A stretch of 64,000 nt of DNA from Onthophagus taurus (taxonomy: Eukaryota > Arthropoda > Insecta > Coleoptera > Scarabaeidae): positions 4,595,501 to 4,659,500 of the forward strand of contig NC_091970.1 of the NCBI RefSeq assembly GCF_036711975.1. Reading direction: 5' to 3'. Numbering within the stretch: position 1 is the first letter of the stretch; every line of letters starts with the position of its first letter. Below, one piece after another: positions 25,401 through 38,101 of this stretch. The notes beneath the pieces were generated by a model. It did not search any database, was not told where the DNA came from, and saw only the letters and a list, made by a program, of their open reading frames with translations. Both the position numbers and the translations under genes were made by a program.

Positions 25401-26400
25401 GAAGCACCCGGATATGACGTGTGATGAAGCAGAAAAGGCTAATAATATCACAAAAAATCGATATCGAGACATATCACCTTGTAAGTATAAAAAAACCTCA
25501 TTTTTTTAAAAAATTTGACACAGAAATACATAAACATAACCTATAAACTAAATTAATTTTTTTTTATTAATGATTTAGATGATGCAACGAGAGTTATATT
25601 AAAAAATACGACTGAAAATGATTATATTAATGCGAATTACGTTAATATGAAGATAAATGGGACTGAAATTATTAATAAATACATTGCGACTCAAGGTCCG
25701 CTTCAATCAACAACGGAAGATTTCTGGAACATGATTTACGAGCAAGATTGCAATTTAATCGTAATGTTAACGACATTAACAGAAAGGGGGCGTCCTAAGT
25801 GCCACAAATATTGGCCTTGTACTGGGGAAAGTATCGGGTTTGAGAATATCTCGATTAAATGTCTTCATGAACAAGAAGATTCAAGCGGAAGTTTTATTTT
25901 TAGAGATTTTATTTTAACAGAAAATATAGTTAGTACTAAAATTAATTTTTTAATGAATTGATTAATTAATAATCAATTTTTAGAGTAAATCGGAGAGGCA
26001 AATTCGTCACATGCAATATGTAGCTTGGCCAGATCATGGAGTCCCAGATTCTCCGATTCAATTCCTCGATTTTACAAACCGCGTGCGAGACGTGCGAAAA
26101 ATTAGCCCCGAATCGGTGATTGTCGTGCATTGTAGCGCGGGAATTGGACGAACGGGGGTTTTGGTTTTGATGGAGACCGCTTTGTGTTTGATGGAAGCGA
26201 GCCAGCCGGTTTTTCCTTTCGAAATTGTTCGGACAATGCGACAGCAACGTGCCATGATGATACAAAATGCTGTAAATTGTAATGTTAGTTTATTAATCCC
26301 TAAATTAACTCGTTAATTGATTTTTTAGAGTCAATATAAATTTGTGTGCGAAAGTGTACGGATGGCTTTTAATCAAAGGGGCTCGGAGGAGACGAAATAA
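22476..26400 (+). CDS. Ptpmeg: Tyrosine-protein phosphatase non-receptor type 4-like (Ptpmeg; FERM-PDZ-PTP)
   Basis: Eleven exons (22476-22757, 22866-23082, 23154-23274, 23329-23416, 23473-23874, 23927-24078, 24758-24969, 25019-25480, 25579-25928, 25984-26271, 26329-26400) give 881 residues. The FERM domain covers about residues 15-330 ([49 protein letters not shown]) with the FERM-adjacent [17 protein letters not shown] domain ([18 protein letters not shown]) follows at about 450-545, then the PTP domain with general acid Asp779 in WPDHGVP, nucleophile Cys812 in [10 protein letters not shown] and the Q-loop region QRAMMIQ. The phosphatase should be active. It acts at the membrane-cytoskeleton cortex; the fly orthologue functions in neurons. 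The exon 7 acceptor was set at 24757|24758 because nearer upstream choices hit stops. Confidence 0.95.
24133..24405 (+). pseudogene. Decayed duplicate of Ptpmeg exon 6 inside intron 6, with duplicated flank
   Basis: Bases 24193-24250 resemble the 3' half of exon 6 and its splice site (ACCTTAATGGGGCCGAAA against ACCTCAACGGGGCCGAAA; GTCACTGATGAATAA against ATCACTGATGAGTAA). The donor is lost and the frame is shortened. The segment just before it (24133-24196) is itself repeated at 24347-24405 (both contain TTTTAATCTTATC and CTAA.TTTAATATT). This is a local duplication that has decayed. Confidence 0.6.
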
Positions 26401-27234
26401 TTTTTTATTGGCCTTAAATACGCCTTAAAAGAAGTTAAAGAAGCAGCTAAACGGTGGCTTAAGAAGTATAAATCCAGTAATCCTGATTAAAATGATAATA
26501 CTCAGATTAATTATTTTTTTTTTTTTGCAAAATTAATATTAGATAGCTACATTTTATTTTTTGTCCTATTTTTACTGCTTAAGGAATGTTTATTTTACAT
26601 AAACCACCCTGTACGATGATTCAATTATTTTTTAACTTCATTTTAATTTTTCAATTTATAAATAGTGTATATTACTAAGATATAAATGAAAAAAAATCTT
26701 ATTACTATTGTAATATCATTATTATTATTAGTTTTAACGTTAATTTATTTTTTGTTAATCTCTAATCAAAGTTTATTTTACCCGTGAACTATTATAACTT
26801 ATTTTACTTTTTAAATTTACTTAAATATAATTATCTTAATTATTATTATTATTTTGTTTACGATTATTAACGATTTTTGGTCCAAAACGTAGCACTTATC
26901 CTGCCATATACATTAAATAAAATTATTTTAGATTATAAGAAAAAATATGAAAATAATTGTATAATTCTGATAAAAAAAAACGAAAAAGTGTGTAAAGTTA
27001 ATCACAACTTGTTAAAAAGAAAAAATTTTGTGCCAACTATCTCCGATCATATTTTTAACGTCATCGTAACTAGCTTTCTTAATTTTTTCTATTTAATAGG
27101 TCGTGTAATAATTAATGTAGTGCTAAAACTAAAAAAAAGTACAAAAAATTAGTGACGTTTTCAGCACTTAAATTGAATCCATGTATATTTTGTATTATAT
27201 GTGTTGATAAAAACATTTTATTAATACAAATTAA
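26401..27234. other. Convergent 3' spacer (Ptpmeg / METTL2)
   Basis: AT-rich. Expected to hold the 3' UTRs of the two convergent genes. AATAAA is present near 26914 (plus). A 91-codon frame at 26877 is AT-rich and lacks features of a gene. Confidence 0.5.
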
Positions 27235-28347
27235 TTAATTAATTTTCTTCCGATACTTCCCCTGAATCCAAATTCGATACATTTTCATAAATTTACCCCG
27301 ATTAACTTGTAACCGCCTATCAACGTGGTTTTGTACCTCCTCGAATCCTTCATTTTCAAACATACTTTTAATCTCACCTTAAAAATTGAATAGTTAATTA
27401 ATAACCACAAAAAAATAACTAAATATTAACCCGCATCGAAGAAATAAACCATCGTTCCATCCCCTCGCACATAAAAATTATCCCCGATACACCTCCCTTG
27501 CTTAAATCGTAATTGAGCCAAATCATATCTTCCATAATCCCTAAATAAAACTAATCCCCCAGGTTTTAAGTAACGATAAATCTCTTTAATGATATTCCCA
27601 AACTTCTCGGGTTTAATTGCTGATAGAACAAAAATCATTATAACAACATCAACACTATTCTCTTCAAACGGCATTTCCCACTTTTCTTCTGTTGCATCGA
27701 ACACAAAAGGATTACACCGAGATGGGTCATACTCCGGATTTTCTTTCAAAATATTAATTGCAGTCTCGGAAAAATCGCAACAATGCATAAGAAGCTTTTT
27801 TCCCTTTGAATATCGAAGTATCGGAAAAACCGTGTTTCCAACGCCACACCCCAACTCGAAAAACACCTTATCTAACCCTTCGTCAGTATCACCAAGCTCG
27901 GGAAACTCCGTCATCAACCAATGTCGATCCTTAAAGAACCGATTCGAATGCACCGAATAAAAAGAATCCCAAAATTTGTCCGCCTCATTTTCATGCTTTG
28001 CAATATCGTCTTTTGATAACTTTATTACTCCGTTTAATTCGACTTTTCGTTTGGCTTCTAATTCTTGATTTTCGTCCCATTCAACGTTATCCCTATTTTA
28101 AGAGAAAAATTTATTATAAATTAATAAGTGATTTTAATTGAATTACCAAGCGTTAAATTGATAAATCTTATTTAAATCCGTTAAAAACCTGGAACCTAAC
28201 CTAGGTTTTTTTCTGAATTGAGTGTGGCAATTTCGAAATTTTGTAAATATCATTTTCGTACCATGCGTTATGTTGGAAAACATCTTCTTCGTTAATTAGA
28301 AATCTATTTCCGAATTGGGGGCGAATATCTTCGAGGTTTTCACCCAT
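27235..28347 (-). CDS. METTL2: tRNA N3-methylcytidine methyltransferase METTL2
   Basis: Three exons (28262-28347, 27431-28092, 27235-27377) encode 296 residues. The protein starts [17 protein letters not shown], continues NAWDNVEWDE, then [21 protein letters not shown]. The SAM-binding motif I is [17 protein letters not shown], with post-motifs [16 protein letters not shown] and [16 protein letters not shown], and the family-diagnostic [20 protein letters not shown]. The C-terminus [20 protein letters not shown] is conserved. The enzyme forms m3C at position 32 of certain cytosolic tRNAs (threonine and arginine), usually with DALRD3 as partner for the arginine tRNAs. Both introns join in phase. 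It is divergent from the shep transcription unit. Confidence 0.95.
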
Positions 28348-28588
28348 TATAATTAATTAATATTTTGGAGACTCAATTTTTAGGTTATATTTGAGATTGG
28401 CAAAAATTACAAAAGATGTCGCTTTTAGATTATTTGATTTTATTAACTTTTAATGAACTAAATTTATTCTTTTGTGATTAAATGATAAATCTTAAATTAA
28501 TTTGATTAATTATTGATAATATTGTATTATTTTAGCTTTATCTTATGTTTTATATTAGATTTATTTAGATTCACGATAAATGTATACT

Positions 28589-28598
28589 AGATGGCGCT
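28589..28598 (+). promoter_or_regulatory. CTCF-like site
   Basis: ATACTAGATGGCGCT matches most of the CTCF core consensus. The same 14-mer ATACTAGATGGCGC recurs at 61335. It lies between METTL2 and the shep promoter. Confidence 0.5.
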
Positions 28599-28788
28599 GC
28601 TTAGAGAGAGTTTTGCTGAAAGAAATAAAATTCTTATTTAAGAATAAATAAGTTGAGATATAACTAATGAAGTTAAAATAATAAAATCGTATTGATTTAG
28701 AGTTGTTTTAATTAATATTTAAAGTTTAATTAATAAAATTTGGGTTGGGTTCAGCGTATTGCGTTGAGATGGTAAGACTGTCTTAACG

Positions 28789-28798
28789 TGACGTCACG
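28789..28798. promoter_or_regulatory. CRE palindrome GTGACGTCAC
   Basis: A perfect cAMP-response element just upstream of the inferred shep first exon. Identical palindromes lie at 31523 and 44886. Confidence 0.45.
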
Positions 28799-30119
28799 CA
28801 AAGTGACATTCAGTACGTACTTCAATACAATTCAATGCAAAGTTGAGAAGTAGGGCCGACGTCCCCGAGGGTATTTTTTTTTCGATAATTGAAAGAGTTT
28901 TGAACGGCTACCGGAGATTTTTTATAAAAATTTACACAGTGCAAATAAGTACAAACGCGACGCGAAGACTGACGCAACGTGATTGGCCGCTTTTGAGGCA
29001 TTTTAGAGCAATTTTTGACATCTGTCACCGGAGGGCGTAGACGGTAGGAATTTCCACACACACCGGAATCATCGTTTCAACGACGACTTTTCCAACAAAA
29101 TAACCCGACCGGCCGGTTTTAAGTGCCTTCAAGAGACTCAAATGAGCCGGACCTCGTAAATTCACCCCCCAAGACAAGTGTTTTGAGCAGGTGAGGAAAA
29201 AATTTATTTTTTTAGTTCTTAGCCGGCTACGAGTCCTGTCAAAAAATGATTCCTGTCAAAAGTGACAGCTCAATTTCGAAAAAAAGTTTATTGATTTTGT
29301 TCGGTTTATTTTTTATATTTGCGAGTTCTATTTTTGGATGTGAAATTTAAAAAGACGTGACGTGAAACGTTTCGCGATTTCTTTGATTATTTAGTAAAAA
29401 GTGATGGTGATTCATTTATATCGAAATCAATTCCGGGTAAATACGTTTTATTTATTAATTAATTCGTTAATTATTAAGTTTTGAAGCGATTAAGAAATTA
29501 TTATCAAATAATTACAGTTGGCATTAAATTTCGGTTTTGAAGGAAATTTTTTGAAAATCTAACCTCACTTTAATAAATGTCAATTTAAAAACAATGTAAT
29601 GACCTTGAAATATTATTTTTTTTTTTTATGGTTATAATTAAATGAGATATTTATAAATTTGTTTAGTTAATTCGCTTTAGATAAATATTTATCTCGGTAC
29701 GAAACGTAATAATTTTTTGTGTTAAAATTTTGTGTTAGAACCAAAAGGGGTCGATGACCACGGCGCCACCACCAGACGAAACCCCCTCCCCCGTTTCTCT
29801 ATAAACCCACCCCCACCGAAAAAGCCCCGTCTACGACCCGAACGAACCCGTCCAAAAATTTGCCCCCCAAAGTTTGAACCCCTCCCAAGAAATTTTTTTA
29901 AGTCGCGTAAACACCTGGGAAATTTTTTTTGGCATCGATTATTAAGGGATGTGAACCACATTTAATAAAGATTAATTAAATAAAATTATTTTATAAAAAT
30001 AATTAAAAAATTTTGATTTAAAATTAAACAATTAAAAAAATAACTAATAATCTTTAGATATCTGTAAATTAATAGTGATTTAGCGCCATCTATCGAGGAA
30101 TCGTGCAATAAGAAATGTC

Positions 30120-30350
30120 TCTCCCACTCCTTCGCGTTTTCAAGATGGTGTCCGCCGGCGTAGAACGGCACCGTCCTCGCCGCCGTTAAGACTACCGCCG
30201 TAGCCGCGCCCCCTTCCCCCAACCGGAAAAAAGGGGCCCCCGTCGGGTTATTTAGTGGTGTACGGTGAATAAGTAGGGCGAAATCCGCCATGTGACCCCC
30301 CAATTAATACGTGCGCGGTTCGTGTCACACCCCGCGAAGGGGCGCCGGCC
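30120..30350. promoter_or_regulatory. GC-rich island upstream of shep first coding exon
   Basis: A sharply GC-rich stretch in AT-rich DNA with many CpG dinucleotides, containing a CTCF-like core on the minus strand at 30082-30092 nearby. It probably marks a promoter or untranslated exon. Open frames across it differ by strand and do not look conserved. Confidence 0.35.
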
Positions 30351-30474
30351 CTTGCAACTTAAAAATTATATTAATCAAGATCTGTGATAACTAGGTTAGA
30401 ATTTTATAAATTTAGTGAAAATTCAGAAAAAAATTGTTTAGTGGTCACTTTTACTTTGCGCTTTAACCCCGATT

Positions 30475-33400
30475 ATGGCCGTCAGGATGGAGGTGGCCCC
30501 CGCAACCGCCCGGAAAATCAACTATAAACTCGCGGTAGGTGTCGCCCCCTTAATTCGATTTTAATTATAATTCTCGATTTGTTTTTAATTTTATTTTGCT
30601 ATTTTTGACAGTCCAGGGTGCGTTGACCCCCCTCGATTTCTACACAGATCGGTCGATAATGTAGTTATTTTTTTATTTTTTTTTTTTCATATGTTTTGAC
30701 AAATTACTTTTTATTCGTTCAAAAAGGGGTTATTTTAAAAAATATTAATAATAATTATTGGGGATTTTTTTTCTATAATAAGATAAAAAATCGAAATCTG
30801 TCAAATCTAATTCCTGTCTTGCGCAATAGATGCCGTAAGCACGCCCATCTGATCTCAACTGTAAACGTGTGACTTCCGTTTTTTTATTTTATTTTATTTT
30901 TTTTTTATTGTTTTTAATGAAAATATTTAAAAAATTAATGTTATTTTAAATTTGAATTGATTTCGTGCAAAAAATCTCGAATTTAGTGACCTTGAACATA
31001 AAACGGGTATCATTGAACTTGGAGTATTAAAATAAACTTTATTTTTAGAACCCCTAAAATTTTCACCGGACGTTTTTCTCCCCTCGTTTTAAACTCAAAA
31101 TAAATCTTAAAATCAATACAAAAAAATTCTTCAATTCAACGTTTCAAATATGACGTTTAAGTTGACGTTTCAGATTTGGCATTTAAAATTTGACGTATTA
31201 ATTTTAATTTCTTTTGACGTTTATTTTGACATTTAAAATTAAATTTTTTTTTGTTTTAATGAAATATTTGGTGTAAAAATAAAAAGTGGGCGTAGAAAGA
31301 CGCGCTAGAAACCCCAAGAATCCCGTTGGCCTTGAGCCGGAGGATCGCGACGTCGACATCTGGCGGTGCTTTCGCGAAAAGCGGCGCGCATGTCCTTCGG
31401 AATCCGCCGTGTTTAGTCTGCGAGGGCGGAATCGTAAATCCGTCGACGTTGATTCTAAAGGGTGACCTTCCGGAAACCGTAGTCCGATGCACTTCCGCCA
31501 TGCTTTCGGGGCGGGGGTTTTGGTGACGTCACGAGAACGTATTTGACATTCCAAGTCAAGAATGCAACGGTTAATTTAAAAAAAATTGTTTTTAATTAAT
31601 TTGATTTAAATGATTTTCTAATTTATTTAATTTTAAAATGAATTATTTTATTATTTGATTTTTAATTTATGACGACCTCTTCCTCCCACTCCCGACTTCC
31701 TTCTGCAACAGGAAGCAACGTTCTTGTGAATCAGTTATCACCGGAGTGTTGACCGAGTTGTCCGCGAGTGCATCTCACAATTTCTTTATCCCCTTTCCCC
31801 ACTCATATCAATGCCTTATTAATTAATTATTTTTGTGTTAATTATAATTTAGTGATTGGTGAAATTAAAAAAAAAAAAAAAAAATGAAATGAATTGACTT
31901 TTTGGTTAGGTAAGAAATTGTTTTTATTAAAATTAAAATCGTTTTCGTTCCGGAAATCCTTTTAAAGATTAAATTCATGTTTGGACATAGTTTACGATAA
32001 GGCTTTAATAGATAAGATCCTTCGTAATGGGGTTTTAAATATGTTTACTTTTAAAGGTTTGTTTTTAAAATTTTTTGAATTTTTGTAATTTTTAAAATGG
32101 CTTTTTAAAATTTAATAAGATTGAAATTTGCAATGTGAAGTGCACCATGTCAATGTGTCAATAGCCGAAATGTCGTCATCGAAAGAGGTCGCCACCGGAG
32201 GCCATCTGTCCGCGCGAGTAGAAAGCTGCGGCCGTCTCTTTTTCTCATTGGCGTGCACGTTCTTCTTTTCACGTAGTTGTACGGGGTTATAGCGGTAAAT
32301 CCGGGAGATCCGGGATCACCGACCAAATTCTTACACATAACCTCTAAAAGAAATTTATTGATACGCAAAAGAAATTCTCGCTCTTATTAACATTAATTAT
32401 TTTTTTACATGTTTTCTTTTATTACATTAATTTTTGTTAATTAAATTATTTTCTTTTAATTTTTTTGAAAATTAAACTTTTTTTTAATGGAATAAAAAAA
32501 TTAGACATTCGGTGTCCTTGCGAGGTCATCGTCCTGAAAGTAGGCGACTACTCTGTATGTATGTGTGTTGGTCGTCGCCGTCTGCTGTTGGTGGTGCTGC
32601 TTTTACCGCGCCGCAGAAGGCCGCGATCCTCACCTTGAGAATCTCTTTCCGCAAAACCGTCACACATCCGGGAACCGGAAGAAAATTCCAATCGCAAAAG
32701 TAATAATTTCACTAACAAAATAATTACATTTCTATTTAATCTAATCATTTGACAGCTCAATTTGAATGTAACATTAAGGTTATGTTACATTACTTTTTAT
32801 TAATTTTATATTTCATTTTAAATTTCAAAATTATTTTATTTTTATTACCTAAATATTTTATTTGATCCTCTAACGTAATTTTGCATTAACATAATATCAA
32901 ATATAGCGCCTTGCCCGCAAGCGACTATACATTTTATCTTAGTTTAAGCCTAATTTTGAGTTATACAGTGAATTTCACTTAAAGATGCAATATACAATAA
33001 TCTAGTGCTGAATAATAAAGAAAACTAGATTAACACTTGCACTAATATTAACACTAGCACTAGAAACATTTATGACATTTCATTCACAACATATATTGCG
33101 AGTTATATGAAATTCTATGTATGATATCAAATAAAGCGCCTCGCCCGCAATCGCCCTCATCGTTTAATTAAGCGTAATCGTGTATTGTTGATTAGTGTGT
33201 CAATTTGGTGTAAACTCTACTGTCTCGGCCGCAAGCGACCTCTGCGTTTTATAAAGCGCAATCGTGTGTTATTGAATATTGTGTCAATTTAGCATAAATT
33301 GTACTGCCTCGGCCGCAAGCGACCTCGACTTAAACGTAACTATGCATTGTATCTTGGGTTAAGCCTAATTTGGCATTACTATTATATCAAATATAGCGCC

Positions 33401-36400
33401 TCGCCCGCAATCGACTTCGGCGTCTAAAAAAGCATAATCGTGTCTTGTGGATTACTGTATCAATTTGGTATAAACTCTACTGCCTCGGCTTAAATGGAAT
33501 CATTAATTTAACTTTGTGGATTTCATCACAATTATTTTAAAATTTTTGGTTTAAAGAAATCATGTTTTAACACGTTAATTGCGAGACACTCGATATCGCG
33601 CGATGCAAGTTCTCACGAAACGGCCGATCACGCGATATCGTATGGAAGAAACTATGGAAAAAAATGACTTGGCCATCACACGAAACTTCAATTTTTAGCT
33701 TGGTAATGAACGTGTTAAGAAGTAATTTTTATTTTTTATTCCCTAATTGCGATCTCTATTGACAACTACCTTAAATATTAATATATTATTAGTTCCACTA
33801 CTCGCCGAACAGAAGCGCTACGGTCATTTTTTGAATTACATTTATTTATTGTTTTCTTTTCCCTCATTTTACGTTCGCTGGTTCGCAATATTTAAATAAT
33901 ATTCATATCGGTGATTAATGTTAAAAATTGTTAATCGTTTTTGAATTAAATGTTACAAGGTTGGTATTTCTGCTTCTTATACTCATATGTCACAAGTAAT
34001 AGGATGCTTTAAGAATTCGATTTTAGCGAATACAGGTTAGAAACATCCTTTTTGATTTGACAGTTCAATTACAATGTAACATAACCTAACTTTTTATTAG
34101 TTTCATATTTCTTTTTAAATTTTAATTTTTTTTTGTTTTACAGAGTGGTAACGGCGATTTAAGAACGCCGTGTCCAGCAGGAGTATCTTCTCCGATGGCC
34201 ACTCAACATCATACAGGTTATAGGGCGCAGGGTTGGGCCGCGCCTCCGTTTTACCAGGCCCGTTACCCACCCCAAGGAAACCCACCTTATTTGCAGAACT
34301 CGAACAGCGCCAACAATTCCTACTCATCGGCCAATAATACAACGGTAACAAAAAAATACTATAAAAAAAAGCTATTTTGATTCACACTCCATATCATTCG
34401 TCAATTATTACTCACTAAATTCACGTTCTTAAGTTCTTATCACACTTAGAATGTCATTCTAAACCACGACCGATAACAAAAAAGAAACGTTTACGATTCA
34501 GTTGTATTTTGGATAGTTAACAGTCATGTATGATGATTATTATTTTAAACTTGTTGATGATATACTTAGTTATGTTATTGGTGGTGATAATGGAAGTGAT
34601 CAGGTTATTTTCTTTTAACATAACCTTTTTTTAATTGATAATAAAAACTTTTTTCGATTTATGGGTTTTAGTATGCGAATAATCAGAGGGTTGCAACTTC
34701 CCCGAGCAACACCAGTAGCTCGAGTAGTCATACAGGCAGCCAAAGTGGCACAGTCTCCAATGTGAGCACGTCGAATATGCCCTCGACGTCTTCGAATTCA
34801 AATTCGGGCTCGGAGACCCTATCAAAGACCAATTTGTACATAAGAGGATTATCGGCTAATACAACTGATAAAGATTTGGAAAATATGTGTAAAAAGTAAG
34901 AAAAATTGTTTTAATTTATTCAAATTTTTAATTATTAATTTAATTTTAGGTTTGGAACGATTATTTCGACTAAAGCCATTTTGGATAAAAATACTAACAA
35001 GTGTAAAGGTAATTAAAAATTATATTAGAATAATTTTATAGGCTAGTTTTATTTCGTTGCTAATAGCAACAGTTTGTATTACTGTCAAAATCTAAATTAA
35101 TTTTTTTTTTTATTTAAGGTTATGGTTTCGTAGATTTTGAACACCCGACGTCAGCGGAGGGTGCCGTTAAGGCACTCACAGCGGCAAATGTTCAGGCTCA
35201 AATGGCCAAAGTGGGTAACAGCCCCCATTATAGACTGCCCACTGTACGTTTGCATGAAAGTAATTGCTTATTACCTTTCTTGGAGCGATTTTATTCGAAA
35301 CTCAAAAAACTTATTACGTTAATTTTTAATAATATTACTTAATAATATATATATAATAATATATATTAATATATTACTTAATTTAATTTTTGATGGGGCG
35401 TTAATAAATATTTTTGGCTTTCGAGTAAATTGTCGCCTCGTCTCTCTAAATTCAAGTCTAGCAAATTTTTATTTCAATTCCCGAGTAGCGCACTCTACTG
35501 ATAATTTGATATAACAGCTTGCCTACTTAACTATTTTACTACCGTAATACTACTTTATTTTTATTACTAAGTACTAACTAAAATTCGAAGTCGTGCGGAT
35601 AGATTTGAATTTGGTCGGATAATTTGTAGGTTAGAAATCGATATGTTTTAATTTTTTTTTTTGGTTAAATTTTTATTTTCTCGGAGCCCGTCCACTAGCT
35701 GTGCATGACTCGATATGATTAAACTAAGAAAAAAGATAAAAATTAACAAAAAACAAATTTTGAAACGATTTATTACAATTAGAGTTAATTAATTGTGTCG
35801 AGATGACCGAACGTGGTGCTTAGGCCTTCGATGTGTATATTTGTTTTTTTTTTTTAACTTTTATTTCATTCTTTATTTCATTATAAAAGAGAAATGGGTC
35901 AAATTTGGATTTTTAGGATGTTCTTTTTTAATTATCTAGCTGGTTAGTTTTACCCTAGTACTCAATAATTAAATTAATCATTATTAATTAGTACAGCCCC
36001 CCCAAGGAACTTTCTATACTTTGCTTTTGCTTTGCGATAACATGAATACTTTTAAAATTTAAAATAATTTCTTCAAAAAAATCGTTCAACCTAACCTCTC
36101 CTTTTTTGACATAAAAATACAAAGAATATAGTATAACTCGAAGAGTTCTAGATCAACTCCTCACTCACATCTTAACTTAATTGGTTTTAAATTCCTTATA
36201 ATCTCAATAAATCAGAGAGGGATACGCTTAATTTCCTTTATCAGAAGATTTAGAAGGGGTTAATTTAGAACTCTCTTTTAGTGTCCCAACGAAAATTTAT
36301 ATACATAACCTAAAATAATTTTTTCACTTCATTTTTAATTATGAGTATCATTATTTGAAGTGAAATTGATATTTGCACTTTAAAAACTTTGATATTAAAT

Positions 36401-38101
36401 CTTAATTATGATTTGAAGCAATAAATTTAAAAATACTTTAATAAATTTAGATTCATTAATAATTTGAGTTTAGGTTGTCCTTTAAAATAAAAATGAATTC
36501 GTACTACATCGATCGTAATTATAAATTAATATTTTAAAAGGAAGTTTTTTTTAAACGGCTTGAAATTAATTTTTGAAAATTTTAAATTATTAATAATTAA
36601 TTAATTTAAAGTTACATGTTATTATTTTTTACAATTAATCTAATGAGATAAAGTAAAAATGGATTGGTGTCCCTGCTAAAAACTGTCGATAACAAATGTC
36701 AACTTGTTTATTTTAATTGTGATAAATTGGGAAGAAAATAAAAATTTTTCGTTCAGACACTAAATGTTTATACTGTAATAACATCACAGAAGAAATAACA
36801 AAGCAAATTGCATGCTGTACAGGCATTAATTAAAGTAATAATAACATAAAGAAAATCACAACAATACTAACAATGAATTTAAAAGGAAAAAAGCAAGAAT
36901 CGTATCGAGCAAGAAACTGTAACCTTTCGAAATTAATTTAAAAAGTGTTTAAAATTTTAATTTTTTTTCTCCATTTTTCTTTTTATTTTTATTCTTGGTA
37001 CTACCGATAAGCAGCAACAGGAACAAGATCCTACGAACCTCTACATCGCAAATCTTCCGTTAAATTATAAAGAGAGCGACGTGGATAAGTTACTTTGCCA
37101 GCATGGTCAGGTGATTTCGACGAGAATTTTGCGCGATTCAACGGGAACGTCGAAGGGAGTCGGGTTTGCTCGCATGGAAACCCGCGAAAAATGCGAACAA
37201 ATCATCCAAATGTATAACGGGATGAAGATATCCGGATCGAAAGAGGGCTTGCTAGTCAAATTCGCGGACGGCGGTAATAAGAAAAAGAACGTTTACAAGA
37301 ATAACGAGAATAACAAGTGGCGGGACGGCACCGATTCTTGCATACCAGCTGTTTCTTACGATCCGAGCGCTTTGGCACAAAACGGTGTACCCGCAGCTCA
37401 TATGGTGCCCACTATTACCGGATTTAGACCTTATAGTCAAGTTAGTATTTATTTTTTTATTTTAAATGAACGTTTTAAAATCATTTTGGTTTTGAGGATT
37501 GCGTGTTTGTAGTTGACCGAAAAAAATAGGGCTTATCTTCTAGTATTTTCAGGTTCAAAATTATCCAATTCCCGCTGGGACCCAATGGGTGCCTCCTTAT
37601 ATTATGTCCGCAGCTCCGATTGCCTCAATGGATGATAGTTATAATATTCCGAGTCATATGGGACCTTATAAAAATGATGGTCAAGCTCCAAGGGGTATTT
37701 CTGTTATGATGCCTTCCTCAGAGTATATGCCACAGGTTAGTTTTTTTTTTAATTTAAAATCGTAATATTGAGGTTATGTAGTAAAAGAAATTGGTTGGTA
37801 ACGTGATTTAAATAAAATAAAATTTGGTTGGTAACTATGTTTGTCATTATTAATCAGTGGTAATCTAACCTCAAAAGAATATTTGTATTGATTTTAATTG
37901 ATTTTGTGTTTTTAGCTTACTGCGCAAATGGGTGCGGTTCAATTAGGTTCAGGTTCGTACATTTCTCAACCTTACCACCCCGCTTATTATCAACCGCAAT
38001 TTATTTCGATGCCGGTCGCTGACTCGGAACATACTTCGAATGCGGCAAGTCCCGAAGATCCGTACCCAGCGGCGGCGTATCAACAGCAACCCCAAAAATA
38101 A
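30475..38101 (+). CDS. shep: Alan shepard / RBMS-like RNA-binding protein (two RRMs)
   Basis: Eight exons (30475-30534, 34144-34344, 34672-34895, 34950-35008, 35119-35210, 37015-37440, 37553-37735, 37916-38101) join to 476 residues. The N-terminal Tyr/Pro/Asn-rich segment ([20 protein letters not shown]) is followed by a Ser/Thr tract, RRM1 at about 140-211 ([21 protein letters not shown]), the linker KQQEQDP, and RRM2 at about 219-300 ([23 protein letters not shown]). The C-terminus is Gln/Pro/Tyr-rich. Orthologues bind AU-rich single-stranded RNA and regulate neuronal remodelling and behaviour. The short first exon ([20 protein letters not shown]) is phase-compatible but less certain; other start isoforms may exist. 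Its exon 5 to exon 6 junction used the second AG (CAG|CAACAG), which restores the conserved KQQEQDP. Confidence 0.93.
31285..31535. promoter_or_regulatory. GC-rich island in shep intron 1 ending in a CRE
   Basis: CpG-dense stretch with several overlapping open frames on both strands, as expected from base composition alone. It ends with GTGACGTCAC at 31523-31532. Alternative shep promoter or enhancer is the likeliest reading; a coding role is not shown. Confidence 0.35.
32150..32700. promoter_or_regulatory. Two further GC-rich islands in shep intron 1
   Basis: Segments at 32150-32330 and 32510-32700 are GC-rich and CpG-dense against the AT-rich intron. Neither shows a credible ORF with ATG and domain. 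They may be enhancers or alternative first exons. Confidence 0.3.
32885..33495. repeat. Array of GC-rich repeat modules in shep intron 1
   Basis: At least six copies of the dispersed module occur in one orientation: near 32906, 33136, 33222, 33305, 33396 and a truncated one at 33480. They alternate between a GCGCCTCGCCCGCAA form and an ACTGCCTCGGCCGCAAGCG form. Linkers also repeat (TGTGTCAATTT..G..TAAA and AATCGTGT.TTGT), so a composite unit has been tandemly duplicated. Confidence 0.75.
33567..33718. mobile_element. piggyBac-like MITE with TTAA target duplication
   Basis: TTAA at 33567-33570 and 33715-33718 flank a 144 bp body whose ends are imperfect inverted repeats (CACGTTAATTGCGA and, reversed, CACGTTCATTACCA). 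Inside is a second inverted pair (CGATATCGCG...CGCGATATCG). TTAA duplication plus CACGTT ends is the pattern of piggyBac-family elements. There is no transposase, so it would be non-autonomous. Confidence 0.7.
35211..37014 (+). other. 1.8 kb shep intron 5
   Basis: AT-rich intron with an (AT)n tract at about 35343-35378. No supported exon was seen; the 61-codon frame at 35137 is read-through of exon 5. Confidence 0.6.

Larger units (their letters stand above)
28348..30474. other. METTL2 / shep divergent promoter region and shep 5' UTR
   Basis: Contains a CTCF-like site (28589), a full CRE palindrome GTGACGTCAC (28789-28798), then a GC-richer stretch ending in a strong donor (TTGAGCAG|GTGAGG) after 29190. 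That stretch is a likely non-coding first exon of shep. A GC-rich segment at 29750-29900 and another at 30120-30350 may be further untranslated exons or promoters. No long ATG ORF with family support was found. Confidence 0.45.

Noticed and set aside
29722-29965. Overlapping frames of 77-79 codons on both strands
   Set aside because: GC- and Pro/Arg-rich by composition; no ATG on plus and no family. More likely untranslated leader.
31204-31554. Three overlapping frames in the GC-rich island
   Set aside because: Frames on both strands differ and none has family features; explained by high GC lacking stop codons.
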